Source: Myxosarcina sp. GA_180221_E-2-1-MAG-40_15 (lineage in GTDB: Bacteria > Cyanobacteriota > Cyanobacteriia > Cyanobacteriales > Xenococcaceae). Taken from it: DNA of 47,687 nt. The first letter of the stretch is position 1. Each line of letters opens with the position of its first letter. The stretch spans positions 1-47,687 of the forward strand of contig JAIMKV010000035.1 in NCBI GenBank assembly GCA_020692205.1, written 5' to 3'. The notes beneath the pieces were generated by a model. It saw only the letters and a program-made list of their open reading frames with translations, was not told where the DNA came from and did no database searches. This document shows, piece after piece, positions 1-8,890 of the stretch. A program made the translations under genes and the position numbers.

Positions 1-60
1 TTTAGCTATTTTACCAAGTCTCTCACTACTTTTGGGAATTGGTATCAGAAATCAGATTGA

Positions 61-305
61 AAACATGATTAACGATGACACTATTAACGGTATACTTCAG
101 GCAAGGATAATTTGAGTGTGGATACAGGCAGAAGCACAATTATAGGCCAAGATGGTAACGACTTTCTGTCAGGAGGTTTTGGTAGTAATACTCTGACAGG
201 AGATGCTGGCAATGATACTTTAACAGGGGAACAGGTGGTAATAATTTTCATGGTGCCAGGACGATGGTTGTTATGAATACTGCACTAATTGTTGATGGCA
301 GTTGA
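61..305 (+). pseudogene. RTX (haemolysin-type Ca2+-binding repeat) protein remnant
   Basis: Short stretches in different frames read as RTX nonapeptide-like repeats. NDDTING is seen near 70-90. From about 106 a frame reads DNLSVDTGRS and then DGNDFLSGGFGSNTLTGD, continuing AGNDTLTG. The next stretch (TGGNNFHGA) is only recovered after a one-base shift near 228, and this frame stops at 303-305. There is no start codon or continuous frame, so this is the decayed C-terminal end of a large secreted RTX protein whose 5' part may lie before the window. RTX repeats bind calcium and are typical of type I secreted proteins. The repeat resemblance is direct; the original gene's role cannot be told. Confidence 0.6.
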
Positions 306-497
306 ATAATAACTTAGTAAGTGTATTTATTGAGATAGAAAAATCTAATTTTAATCAAATTATTAGATCCTACGCAGACTACTGCCAGTCTCAAATTTTT
401 ATACAGAGAAGAGTAGACTGTTTATCAGTAAGTCGATTAAAGTTTAAGATCCATTTTTGGGAATTATAAGTAATAAATAATCATAATTTAATTACTT

Positions 498-1349
498 ATG
501 TCGAAGAAATTATTACTTATATTGCTTGTTGAATTATTACTTAGTACTCCTGTATTAGTAACTGCACAAACAGTAGAGAATAAAAGATCTCTTGCAATCT
601 TTTCTCAGTTAAAAGATTTACGTTCTCGCTTTCCCGCGAAAAGTAAATTTGAAACGGATGAGGAGTACCAGCAAAAAATAGAAGCAACAAGTATACTTGC
701 CAATCCTCTGTATTTAGAATTCTCACCTTATAGTGGAGAATATAATCCAGAGACTCAACAGTTAGAAATTAAATTAGGTACATCATATAGCGATGTAAGC
801 TCTGTTAATCAAGTAGACAAAGCCATTGCTAAAAAAGGAGTAATCGATGATTCATATAAATATTTACTTAATTATCGTACAGATTCACAAGTCCTTAATG
901 AAGAAGTTGTAACTTGTGTAAATGGTTTTGGCGCAAGATATCAATATGCGCACATAACATCCAAAAGCAATAACTACATGATTAATACTGTAGGAATAGA
1001 TATTGATGACAAAATTAGCTTAAAAATGCTTCCACAACAAGTCAGAAAATATTTTAAGCAGGACGAAAGTTCATTAAACGACAGATTAAAAATTAAATTA
1101 GTTTTACATCCTGTCACACCGTTTTATTCCAATTATACGACTTATCATGGTGGTGATTGCCCAGATTCGGCTCTAGCCAAATCTTTTGCTGACTTATTCG
1201 GTGAAACTTCAACAACCATGAAAAATAATCATTTGATTCATGCTGATGTTGGTAACTTAGAAGTTATTGATAGCATCACTGGTGAAAAAATCTATAATGC
1301 GTCTTTTCCAAAACAGATAGATAAAGTTGAATTTCCACTAGAGTATTAA
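498..1349 (+). CDS. Exported protein of unknown function
   Basis: 283 residues. The N-terminus (Met, Ser, two Lys, then a Leu-rich core ending PVLVTA before Gln) is a good type I signal peptide with predicted cleavage near residue 23, so the mature protein is likely periplasmic or secreted. The mature part is charged, without further membrane segments or repeats; it contains a KFETDEEYQQKI stretch of a kind often seen at the start of cyanobacterial exported proteins, and two cysteines (CVNG and DCPD) that could pair. I do not recognise the family. It is the only intact gene between two decayed ones (an RTX remnant before it and a SpoIID scrap after it) and stands alone on this strand. Its codon use is AT-rich like the surroundings. 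Confidence 0.65.
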   Translation: MSKKLLLILLVELLLSTPVLVTAQTVENKRSLAIFSQLKDLRSRFPAKSKFETDEEYQQKIEATSILANPLYLEFSPYSGEYNPETQQLEIKLGTSYSDVSSVNQVDKAIAKKGVIDDSYKYLLNYRTDSQVLNEEVVTCVNGFGARYQYAHITSKSNNYMINTVGIDIDDKISLKMLPQQVRKYFKQDESSLNDRLKIKLVLHPVTPFYSNYTTYHGGDCPDSALAKSFADLFGETSTTMKNNHLIHADVGNLEVIDSITGEKIYNASFPKQIDKVEFPLEY

Positions 1350-1381
1350 ATAGCTAAACTATTTCGTATTTAAATATTTAA

Positions 1382-1597
1382 TATTCTTACGTTGGACATA
1401 GGCATAAAGGTGGCTTTGGTCATGGAGTGGGTTTGAGTCAGTACGGTTCTTATAACTTAGCAAAATTAGGTTGGTCAGCAGCCCAAATACTAGCTTTTTA
1501 TTATCCGCAAACTGAACTCAAACCTCTAGACGACACTATTGTTTTCTGGGGAGATGACTCACTTGCAGTGAGTCGAGCGTTCCGTGGTCAAAAATAA
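1382..1597 (+). pseudogene. C-terminal fragment of a SpoIID/LytB-domain protein
   Basis: The frame ending at the stop 1595-1597 reads GFGHGVGLSQYGSYNLAKLG followed by WSAAQILAFYYPQTEL. This matches the C-terminal signature of SpoIID/LytB proteins (GHGVGLSQYGA, then a W..ILxxYYPGT block), a family tied to peptidoglycan remodelling. A stop at 1379-1381 lies directly upstream and there is no start codon or N-terminal domain, so only about 70 residues of a protein that normally has several hundred remain. It is a relic, probably left by a deletion that also removed the DNA between it and the gene before it. Confidence 0.7.
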
Positions 1598-1670
1598 GCG
1601 GGCTAGGCAAATGCGAAGAACAGATCACTTTTCCTGTTCCCTCTTCCCTCTTTCCTATCTACTAACGACT

Positions 1671-2573
1671 CTAATAAGTACGTTGTGCTGTGGCCCAACG
1701 AGAAATGATACTGGTCAATAAAACCAATAGTACTAAAATAAATGCTGCTGCCCAGGCTAATTCCTGCTGGTTTTGAAACGGTACAATCGCAAAGTTATAA
1801 ACCAATACCGACAAAGAAGCTGTTGGTTCAACTAGTAAGTTATTCCAGTTGGGCCAAAATTGAGTAAATAAGGCAGTAAAGAGTAAAGGTGCAGTTTCTC
1901 CCGCAGCACGGGCAACAGCCAAAGTAATTCCCGTGATAATTGCGGGCAATGCCGCAGGCAATACTACCTGTAAGACGGTTTGATATCTATTCGCCCCGAT
2001 ACCTACTGATGCCTGACGTACATCTTGAGGGACAAGTCTTAGGGATTCATCCGTAGTTCGGACAATAATCGGCAGCATCAATATTGCCAGGGCAAAACCA
2101 CCAGCCCAGGCAGAATAGCTTTTAGTGGTTAAAACGATCGCGCCATAGGCAAATACCCCAACGATAATCGACGGCACTCCACTCAAAACATTAGTCGCAA
2201 AGCTAATCCATTCCGAAGGTTTCCCCTCATTAAATTCCGAGAGATAAATTGCTGCCATAATGCCGAGAGGAACACTAAGTAATCCGCCAATTCCCACCAT
2301 GATGACTGTCCCTAAAATGGCATTGCCAAAACCGCCACCATCCACCATAGGAGGCGGAGGTAATTCAGTAAATACAGAGGCGGACAAAGAACTAATTCCT
2401 CTGGTCAATAGATAAGTCAAGATGATAAACAGGGGAATAATCGCTAGCAGGGTAAATAAGCCAGCAATGCCACTCATAATCAAGCCAAACAGAGTTCGAG
2501 GAGAGGTTGGGTTACGCTTCAGACTGACGACTTCAAAGTCAGCTGTTTTTTTGCCAATACTGGGTGTAGTCAT
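1671..2573 (-). CDS. pstA: Phosphate ABC transporter permease PstA
   Basis: 300 residues, the usual PstA length. A cytoplasmic N-terminal tail of about 25 residues is followed by six hydrophobic segments. The conserved permease (EAA-loop) region is seen around TDESLRLVPQDVRQASVGIG and the following ANRYQTVLQVVLPAALPAIITG, where the permease contacts the ATPase. PstA and PstC together form the inner-membrane channel of the high-affinity phosphate importer PstSCAB. It lies 39 bp after pstC on the same strand and is surely co-transcribed. What is odd is that pstB, normally next, is absent: a SpoIID relic and unrelated DNA follow. Confidence 0.93.
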   Translation of the reverse strand: MTTPSIGKKTADFEVVSLKRNPTSPRTLFGLIMSGIAGLFTLLAIIPLFIILTYLLTRGISSLSASVFTELPPPPMVDGGGFGNAILGTVIMVGIGGLLSVPLGIMAAIYLSEFNEGKPSEWISFATNVLSGVPSIIVGVFAYGAIVLTTKSYSAWAGGFALAILMLPIIVRTTDESLRLVPQDVRQASVGIGANRYQTVLQVVLPAALPAIITGITLAVARAAGETAPLLFTALFTQFWPNWNNLLVEPTASLSVLVYNFAIVPFQNQQELAWAAAFILVLLVLLTSIISRWATAQRTY

Positions 2574-2612
2574 TAATTTTCGAGATTTAGTTGAAATAAT
2601 TTTAAAAGCGCT

Positions 2613-3509
2613 TTAAATCTTTTGTAGTCTGGTTACGAGCAACTGTGCCAGAACATTTACCACTAGGGTAATAAAAAATAAAATTAATGCTGCATACATT
2701 AACGCTGCTACCTGCAAGCCACTGGCTTCGGCAAACTGGTTCGCCAATAAAGATGAAATCGTATTAGAAGGGGCAAATACTGAAGGATTGACCTGATTAG
2801 AGTTCCCAATCAACATCGTGACTGCCATGGTTTCTCCTAAAGCACGACCTAAAGCCAGCATAATTCCGCCAATAATCCCTGAAGAAGCAGTGGGCAAAAC
2901 AATCTGCATAATTGCTTCCCAGCGAGTAGCCCCCAAGCCAACGGCAGCCTGTCTCAGACCTGGATCTACGTTGATGATAGCATCACGGGCAATAGCAGCA
3001 ATGGTGGGCAGGATCATTACCGATAGAATTAGGGCAGCAGGCAGCATTGCTGGACCTTTTAAAGCAGTAAAACCTTTGAGAAAGGGGATTAAAACGAAAA
3101 TTCCCCATAAGCCATAGACTACACTCGGTACAGCTGCTAACAGCTCGACTAAAAATACTATGGTTCTTTGAACCGCTGGCGGTAGATAATCTTCGCTGAG
3201 GAAAATAGACACGCCCAAACCAATTGGTACGGCGATCGCTAAAGCAATAAAAGAACTAACCAGTGTCCCGTAAATTGCTGGCCATACTCCATATTGACTG
3301 TTAACAGGATTCCAACTCTGGGTAAACAGGAAATTCAAGCCAAATTCTTGGATAGCTGGCATGGCTGCGATCGCAACCTGAATCGTGATCCAAATTAAAA
3401 CCCCAGCGATCGCAAAAGCTAAAATTTTGGCAATCCAATAAAAACTATTGTCTAAACTTCTTTCAATTCCCGAACGAGTTCCGATCCTCGGCTCATGGCT
3501 GCTATTCAT
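2613..3509 (-). CDS. pstC: Phosphate ABC transporter permease PstC
   Basis: 298 residues with about six transmembrane segments; the family is typically 300-330. The EAA-type loop reads VDPGLRQAAVGLGATRWEAI followed by MQIVLPTASSGIIGG, and GRALGETMAVTMLIGNS is the PstC C-terminal signature. It pairs with PstA as the membrane channel of the phosphate importer. It is the first gene of a two-gene unit (pstC-pstA). The substrate-binding protein PstS, usually encoded just upstream, is not here; instead a divergent peroxiredoxin gene begins 204 bp away. In cyanobacteria this system is normally under PhoB/SphR control, but I could not confirm a Pho box in the shared intergenic region. Confidence 0.93.
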   Translation of the reverse strand: MNSSHEPRIGTRSGIERSLDNSFYWIAKILAFAIAGVLIWITIQVAIAAMPAIQEFGLNFLFTQSWNPVNSQYGVWPAIYGTLVSSFIALAIAVPIGLGVSIFLSEDYLPPAVQRTIVFLVELLAAVPSVVYGLWGIFVLIPFLKGFTALKGPAMLPAALILSVMILPTIAAIARDAIINVDPGLRQAAVGLGATRWEAIMQIVLPTASSGIIGGIMLALGRALGETMAVTMLIGNSNQVNPSVFAPSNTISSLLANQFAEASGLQVAALMYAALILFFITLVVNVLAQLLVTRLQKI

Positions 3510-3713
3510 AAATTAATTGATTAAATTGTTTTGATGACTTGAGAAAACGTTGCTAAAATTTACTATAAATTCATGCCAATATTCTACTAGTAATTTATTT
3601 ACCCGATCATAATTAAGCCTAGGTAAAGCAGAAGTTAAACCCAAATAATTAACCTACACAGCCTGATTACGTTAAAGTTTAAATGCGACTAGATTAGATA
3701 GGATATATTAACC

Positions 3714-4148
3714 ATGACTTTATCAGTTGGCACAACTGCACCAGCTTTTACCACTCTTGATGATGAAGGAAATAGCGTTTCTTTATCAGACTTCCAAGGC
3801 AAAACAGTAGTTCTTTATTTTTATCCCAAAGATGATACTCCTGGCTGCACCAAGCAGGCTCAAAGCTTCCGCGATAACATTGCTGAATATCAAAACAAAG
3901 ATATGGTAGTTCTCGGTGTCAGTCGGGATGACCAAGCATCTCATCAAAAATTTAAAGAGAAGTACGGTTTACCTTTTAAACTTTTGGTAGATAGTGATGG
4001 CGCAATCACTCAAGCTTATGATGTTGATGGTGGTGGTTATGCCAAGCGTGTCACCTACATCATTGATGGCAGTGGCACAATTAGCAAAGTTGATAGCAAC
4101 GTCAATACCAGTACTCACGCTACTGATGTTTTAGCAAGCATTGGTTAG
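3714..4148 (+). CDS. bcp: Peroxiredoxin Q/BCP, one-cysteine form
   Basis: 144 residues, thioredoxin fold. It reduces hydrogen peroxide and organic peroxides through a peroxidatic cysteine, seen here as Cys45 in KDDTPGCTKQAQSFRD. Arg and the VVLGVSRDD strand complete the usual active site. In the classical PrxQ/BCP the resolving cysteine sits five residues after the peroxidatic one (CxxxxC); here position 50 is Gln and the protein has no other cysteine. It should therefore work as a 1-Cys type and need an external thiol for recycling. That mechanism is inference from the missing residue. The gene stands alone, divergent from pstC. Confidence 0.93.
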   Translation: MTLSVGTTAPAFTTLDDEGNSVSLSDFQGKTVVLYFYPKDDTPGCTKQAQSFRDNIAEYQNKDMVVLGVSRDDQASHQKFKEKYGLPFKLLVDSDGAITQAYDVDGGGYAKRVTYIIDGSGTISKVDSNVNTSTHATDVLASIG

Positions 4149-4322
4149 CTATCGGTAAGCCAAAAAAAGTTAAATAAGCTCAACTAGCTAAAATCATTAA
4201 TTAGCCAGACGTAGAAAGCAGCTTTTCGATTCCCAACTAGCTGAGATTGAGGCAGGTTTTTAATTATCCTGTCTCTCTCAGCCGCACAACAAAATACAGA
4301 TAATTAATCATAGATGTCGAGA

Positions 4323-4949
4323 TTAGCGCAAAAAACAGCTTACCAACCAAAACAAGCAAAAAGTCACTGCTGAAGCGAATTGATCTCCACCTAAAACAGT
4401 CACACCACCTTGACCCAAAAGCAGATTAGCCAACCCTGTACCAAGTGCAATCCCTACAAACAGAGCGATAAAGCTGATTAAAAATGCTCTACCAGAACGC
4501 CCTTCTTTGCGATTGAGAAAGTAAATGTTAGCAATAAAGCCCAAAGCCATCAGCAGCGGAAGTATTGAACCTCCTGCATTCTGAGACAGTACGGCGATCG
4601 CTGATAGAGTTAAGAAAATACCTGATGGCCATAAAATATCTGCCTGAGACGGAGTATCAATCAGCTCTTGTAACCAAACTGCGGATTTGTCGTTGACGAT
4701 TTGAGGAACTTTTACCGTTTTTTCTATATTACGTTCGGGAAACCGAATTTTTTCAGGGACTTTAATTTTTCCTTCTTGGCGTAATCGCAAGCGATCCATA
4801 ATAATTGAGTCGTAAGCGATTTCTACTTTTTCTAACACCGCACTATCATTGCCATGTTGCTCGTAAAGCCGTTTTTTGGCAGCCTGTATTTCTTCAAACG
4901 AAGAATTCTCGGTGACCCCGAGTTGTTCGTAGGGATTTTGTTCGCTCAT
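4323..4949 (-). CDS. CPP1-like membrane protein with J-like domain
   Basis: 208 residues. Residues 1-60 form a J-like helical domain (NPYEQLGVTENSSFEEIQAAKKRLYEQHG) without an HPD motif. A linker rich in basic residues follows, then from about residue 105 four hydrophobic segments. This is the architecture of the CPP1-like/DUF3353 family of cyanobacteria and plastids. The plant member CPP1 holds protochlorophyllide oxidoreductase stable; the role of cyanobacterial members is less clear. The start has a good fit to the family. It is probably transcribed with the small DUF2839 gene upstream (58 bp gap, same strand). Confidence 0.85.
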   Translation of the reverse strand: MSEQNPYEQLGVTENSSFEEIQAAKKRLYEQHGNDSAVLEKVEIAYDSIIMDRLRLRQEGKIKVPEKIRFPERNIEKTVKVPQIVNDKSAVWLQELIDTPSQADILWPSGIFLTLSAIAVLSQNAGGSILPLLMALGFIANIYFLNRKEGRSGRAFLISFIALFVGIALGTGLANLLLGQGGVTVLGGDQFASAVTFCLFWLVSCFLR

Positions 4950-5007
4950 CTCTTAACCTGTTCTATATATCTATTTTAAGTTCTTTTGCTCTGCCAGGCG
5001 ACTATTT

Positions 5008-5223
5008 TTAATAAACTTCCCAAAAACCGAATGCTGGCCCAATAAACCTGACAGTAAGCCAAACGGCGATCATCACACCTATACCGATCCAAGCTCCTTT
5101 ACTAGTTATTTTAATAAATTTTTCGGCTTGAGCTTTAGTAATAGGAACCCAAGAAAGAATTCGCTCGGAGTCCTGACCATATTGGTTTCCTAATGCTGCT
5201 TTACGACGTTTTGATTCTCCCAT
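5008..5223 (-). CDS. DUF2839 small membrane protein
   Basis: 71 residues. The conserved N-terminus MGESKRRKAALGNQYGQ and the middle block VPITKAQAEKF, followed by KGAWIGIGVMIAVWLTVRFI and GPAFGFW, are the signature of the cyanobacterial DUF2839 family. It has one transmembrane helix near residues 43-66 and a basic cytoplasmic head. Function is unknown. It lies just before the CPP1-like gene on the same strand, so the pair may form a small membrane-protein operon. Confidence 0.88.
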   Translation of the reverse strand: MGESKRRKAALGNQYGQDSERILSWVPITKAQAEKFIKITSKGAWIGIGVMIAVWLTVRFIGPAFGFWEVY

Positions 5224-5323
5224 AATCTTAACTATTGACTGTCAACAAGTTAGTAGTGAGTCGATCATAGCGTTTTCTGGTCAAGCAATGAAGCACTATT
5301 CTTGCTCCATTTTATTAATAATC

Positions 5324-5479
5324 ATGAATCCTTCAAGAGTTGTTTTCGGTGATTTTGATGGCACGATTACCATACAAGATACTTTTGTTGGTGTGTTAGA
5401 AAAATTTGCTCTTAAAACAGCTATCAAGCTACTACCCGCAATTTTCAAGCGTAAAATAGCTTTTTTAGTTAAAGCATAA
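5324..5479 (+). pseudogene. N-terminal stub of a HAD-family phosphatase (MtnX-like)
   Basis: From the ATG at 5324 the frame reads VVFGDFDGTITIQDTFVGVL followed by EKFALKTAIKLLPAIF, then stops. This matches the first 50 residues of HAD phosphatases related to MtnX/SerB (DFDGTIT is HAD motif I with its nucleophile Asp). The family is normally about 210-230 residues, so motifs II-IV are lost. The frame could also start at 5288. I see no continuation in any frame downstream, so a deletion rather than a simple frameshift is likely. Confidence 0.6.
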
Positions 5480-6044
5480 CCAACCTTTGGATTCAATTTC
5501 GGCTGTTCTTTAGCCAAATATCCTGAAATATGCGGCTTGGGAGCCAATTTGTCCAGAATGCAAAAAATATAAAATTTCTTAATAATAATTATAGAAGTAG
5601 CTTTGGTCATCATCTCTAAAGAATTGCTCTGAGATCTGATCTTAGGTAAATATCTAGACCTAATACATAGCCAGTTTTTCAGTTTAGAGCTTAATCTACA
5701 CTCTGAGTTAAGTTTAAACTAGGTTCAGGCTTGTTTTTACTAGCCATTTCCAGTAATGTTATTAATTTGTAGTCATGACACCAAGCTAAATTTGGTTCTT
5801 TTCAATCGGCTAAGGGGCAAATGATTCAGCCTACTGACCTGAATGATACAGTTGTTTCCGTTCAATTAAGTACAGCAAATAATTAATAATTTTTATAAAG
5901 ATTAGCCAAATTTTAGATTTATCCAATGATTCAGACAATTAGCTAAATTGGCAAAACTTAAACAAAAAGAAATTTACAGGATTTTGAATTTCCTTTGTAA
6001 CTCAATTGTTGAGCAGCTGCGATCGCAGTATACATCAGAAGCTT
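5480..6044. other. Gene-free stretch before pyrG
   Basis: About 560 bp without a convincing gene. A short frame near 5523-5585 on the plus strand reads AAWEPICPECKKYKIS and stops; the CPEC suggests a scrap of a metal-binding protein, but it is too short to assign. Another short frame at 5779-5886 shows no recognisable family. One HIP1 octamer lies at 6019-6026. The area looks like decayed coding DNA next to the HAD stub. Confidence 0.4.
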
Positions 6045-6093
6045 GTAAACGGCGCGAAGTGAACTTGGGCAACCCCAAGCTAAACGTTTTTAC
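6045..6093 (+). promoter_or_regulatory. Structured leader candidate upstream of pyrG
   Basis: Two nested stems can form: an outer one, GTAAACG (6045-6051) with CGTTTTTAC (6085-6093, two bulged T), and an inner one, CTTGGG (6064-6069) with CCCAAG (6074-6079) around a four-base loop. The element ends about 125 bp before the pyrG start. It could be a leader structure of pyrG, a terminator-like barrier or an unrelated RNA. No ligand class is recognised. Confidence 0.3.
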
Positions 6094-6209
6094 GCCTTGA
6101 ATCTATTTACATCAATGACTGAGTGAAAATTTTAATTATCAGTCATCTTTGGTACTTAACACAATCTGACTAGGAAAAAATATGAATTGTTATCAAGCAA
6201 ACATTATAG

Positions 6210-7862
<1,653 letters not shown>

Positions 7863-7902
7863 GAATTAAATAGACCGCTGATGAAGTTTTTTACTTATAG
7901 AT

Positions 7903-7934
7903 GAAAAAATCTCCTTGCATTAGTTAGGGAGATT
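7903..7934 (-). terminator. Rho-independent terminator of the acidic-repeat gene
   Basis: On the minus strand AATCTCC (7934-7928) pairs with GGAGATT (7914-7908) around a 13-base loop and is followed by a run of T. It lies 55 bp past the stop of the minus-strand acidic protein. On the plus strand the T run is missing, so it mainly serves the minus strand, although the stem could also slow transcription coming from pyrG. Confidence 0.6.
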
Positions 7935-7988
7935 CAGATTAATCACTATTTAATTAAATAGCTGATTCAGCTAAAGCTACAAATTAAA

Positions 7989-8444
7989 CTAGAATTGATC
8001 AACATCATTAGTATCATCTTCTTCTGTTTCTAGATCATCGCTGCTGGAGGAATCTACAGACTCATCTTCTTCTGTAGATTCTAATCCAGGAGTTTGGATT
8101 TCAGTACTTTCAGCATCTTCGATTTCTTCTGTTGCATCGAGTTCAGCATCTTCGATTTCTTCGTCGGCGCCTAACTCATTGGTTTCGGTTTCTTCCGTCG
8201 CATCGAGTTCAGTGTCGTCGGTTTCTTCGTCGGCGCCCAACTCATTAGTTTTGGTTTCTTCTGTAGTCTCAAGCTCTTCATTTTCAGATTTTTCAAAGTC
8301 TTTCGACTCTATTGCCTCAGGAGATATTTCTACAGAGTTATCAGCTTCAGTAAGGTCAAGAGCGCCACTTTTAACTGAAGTACTAATACCCAAAAATGCT
8401 ACTAAACCTAGAGTAATAGATAGTGCTTTAAATTTTAATTTCAT
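7989..8444 (-). CDS. Secreted acidic repeat protein, unknown function
   Basis: 151 residues. A clear signal peptide (MKLKFKALSITLGLVAFLG, cleavage near residue 26) precedes a mature part made almost wholly of Glu, Asp, Thr, Ser and Ala. Its core is a 22-residue repeat seen twice in full: TNELGADEETDDTELDATEETE and a near copy, with partial copies on both sides. The matching DNA repeat has a 66-bp period. There is no cysteine, aromatic-rich core or anchor. Such a strongly negative, probably disordered chain could bind calcium or other cations, or act as a surface or matrix component; this is inference. I know no family for it. The gene is alone, with its own terminator. Confidence 0.7.
   Translation of the reverse strand: MKLKFKALSITLGLVAFLGISTSVKSGALDLTEADNSVEISPEAIESKDFEKSENEELETTEETKTNELGADEETDDTELDATEETETNELGADEEIEDAELDATEEIEDAESTEIQTPGLESTEEDESVDSSSSDDLETEEDDTNDVDQF
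8134..8265 (-). repeat. Two 66-bp tandem repeats inside the acidic protein gene
   Basis: 8134-8199 and 8200-8265 are near-identical 66-bp units, each beginning GCATCGAGTTCAG on the plus strand. They encode 22 residues each, so changes in copy number would keep the reading frame. Partial units flank them. Confidence 0.85.
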
Positions 8445-8836
8445 TTTTTTCCCTTTTGATTAGTTTCTTTGCTTTGTTTATCCAAGGTAAGAAGAAAAAG
8501 TGAAGAAAAAGATAGGTAAAATAAAAAAATGAATTGCTAATTTTTAGATAACAAAAAAGCTTTGCCTTTTGAACAGTTGCGGCTCAAATAATGACAAAAG
8601 TAAAAGAAAAGATCAGCTATTACCAACATTGTCTAATATTAAGTAAATCGATAAAGCTATAATTATATTGTTGATAAAATTGCTCAATATTATTTAATTT
8701 AAAATTATAATACCGTCAGATTGTTTAAAAAAGGCTTTTGAGTCATTAATTACCATGCTTTTTTGATCTGGAGCTAGAGTTTTGGATTAACAAAAACCAA
8801 ATATACCTAAATAGAAAAACTCAATAAGAAAATTGC
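8445..8836. other. Gene-free AT-rich intergenic region
   Basis: About 390 bp between the start of the acidic-repeat gene and the end of fabH. It should hold the acidic gene's promoter. I see no credible small gene, RNA or repeat in it. Confidence 0.5.
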
Positions 8837-8859
8837 TCTAGGTTAAAATTAGACCTAGA
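8837..8859 (-). terminator. Possible terminator after fabH
   Basis: A perfect 7-bp inverted repeat (TCTAGGT at 8837-8843, ACCTAGA at 8853-8859) lies 32 bp past the fabH stop. The T run behind it on the minus strand is weak (GCAATTTTC), so this is only a candidate. Confidence 0.35.
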
Positions 8860-8890
8860 ATGATTTCCTTCCAGCCTGCGAAAATCATCA

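Noticed and set aside
3635-3678. TTAAACC, TTAACCT and TTAAAGT as a possible Pho box between pstC and bcp
   Set aside because: The units are 14 and 23 bp apart rather than the regular 11-bp spacing expected, so a Pho box cannot be supported.
4254-4283. AGGCAGG/CCTGTCT hairpin between bcp and the CPP1-like gene
   Set aside because: It contains a G-T pair, a long loop and no T run on either strand, so a terminator call is not justified.
5296-5613. Minus-strand open frame of about 105 codons
   Set aside because: It lies across the HAD stub and AT-rich DNA, has poor codon make-up and resembles no family. The plus-strand HAD motif explains the area better.
8134-8265. 66-bp direct repeats as a CRISPR-like array
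   Set aside because: The units are contiguous with no unique spacers and encode an in-frame protein repeat.
8179-8463. Plus-strand open frame rich in Ser and Val
   Set aside because: It is the mirror of the acidic Glu/Asp repeat gene on the minus strand (GAA and GAT codons read backwards as TTC and ATC). It has no ribosome-binding site and no family.
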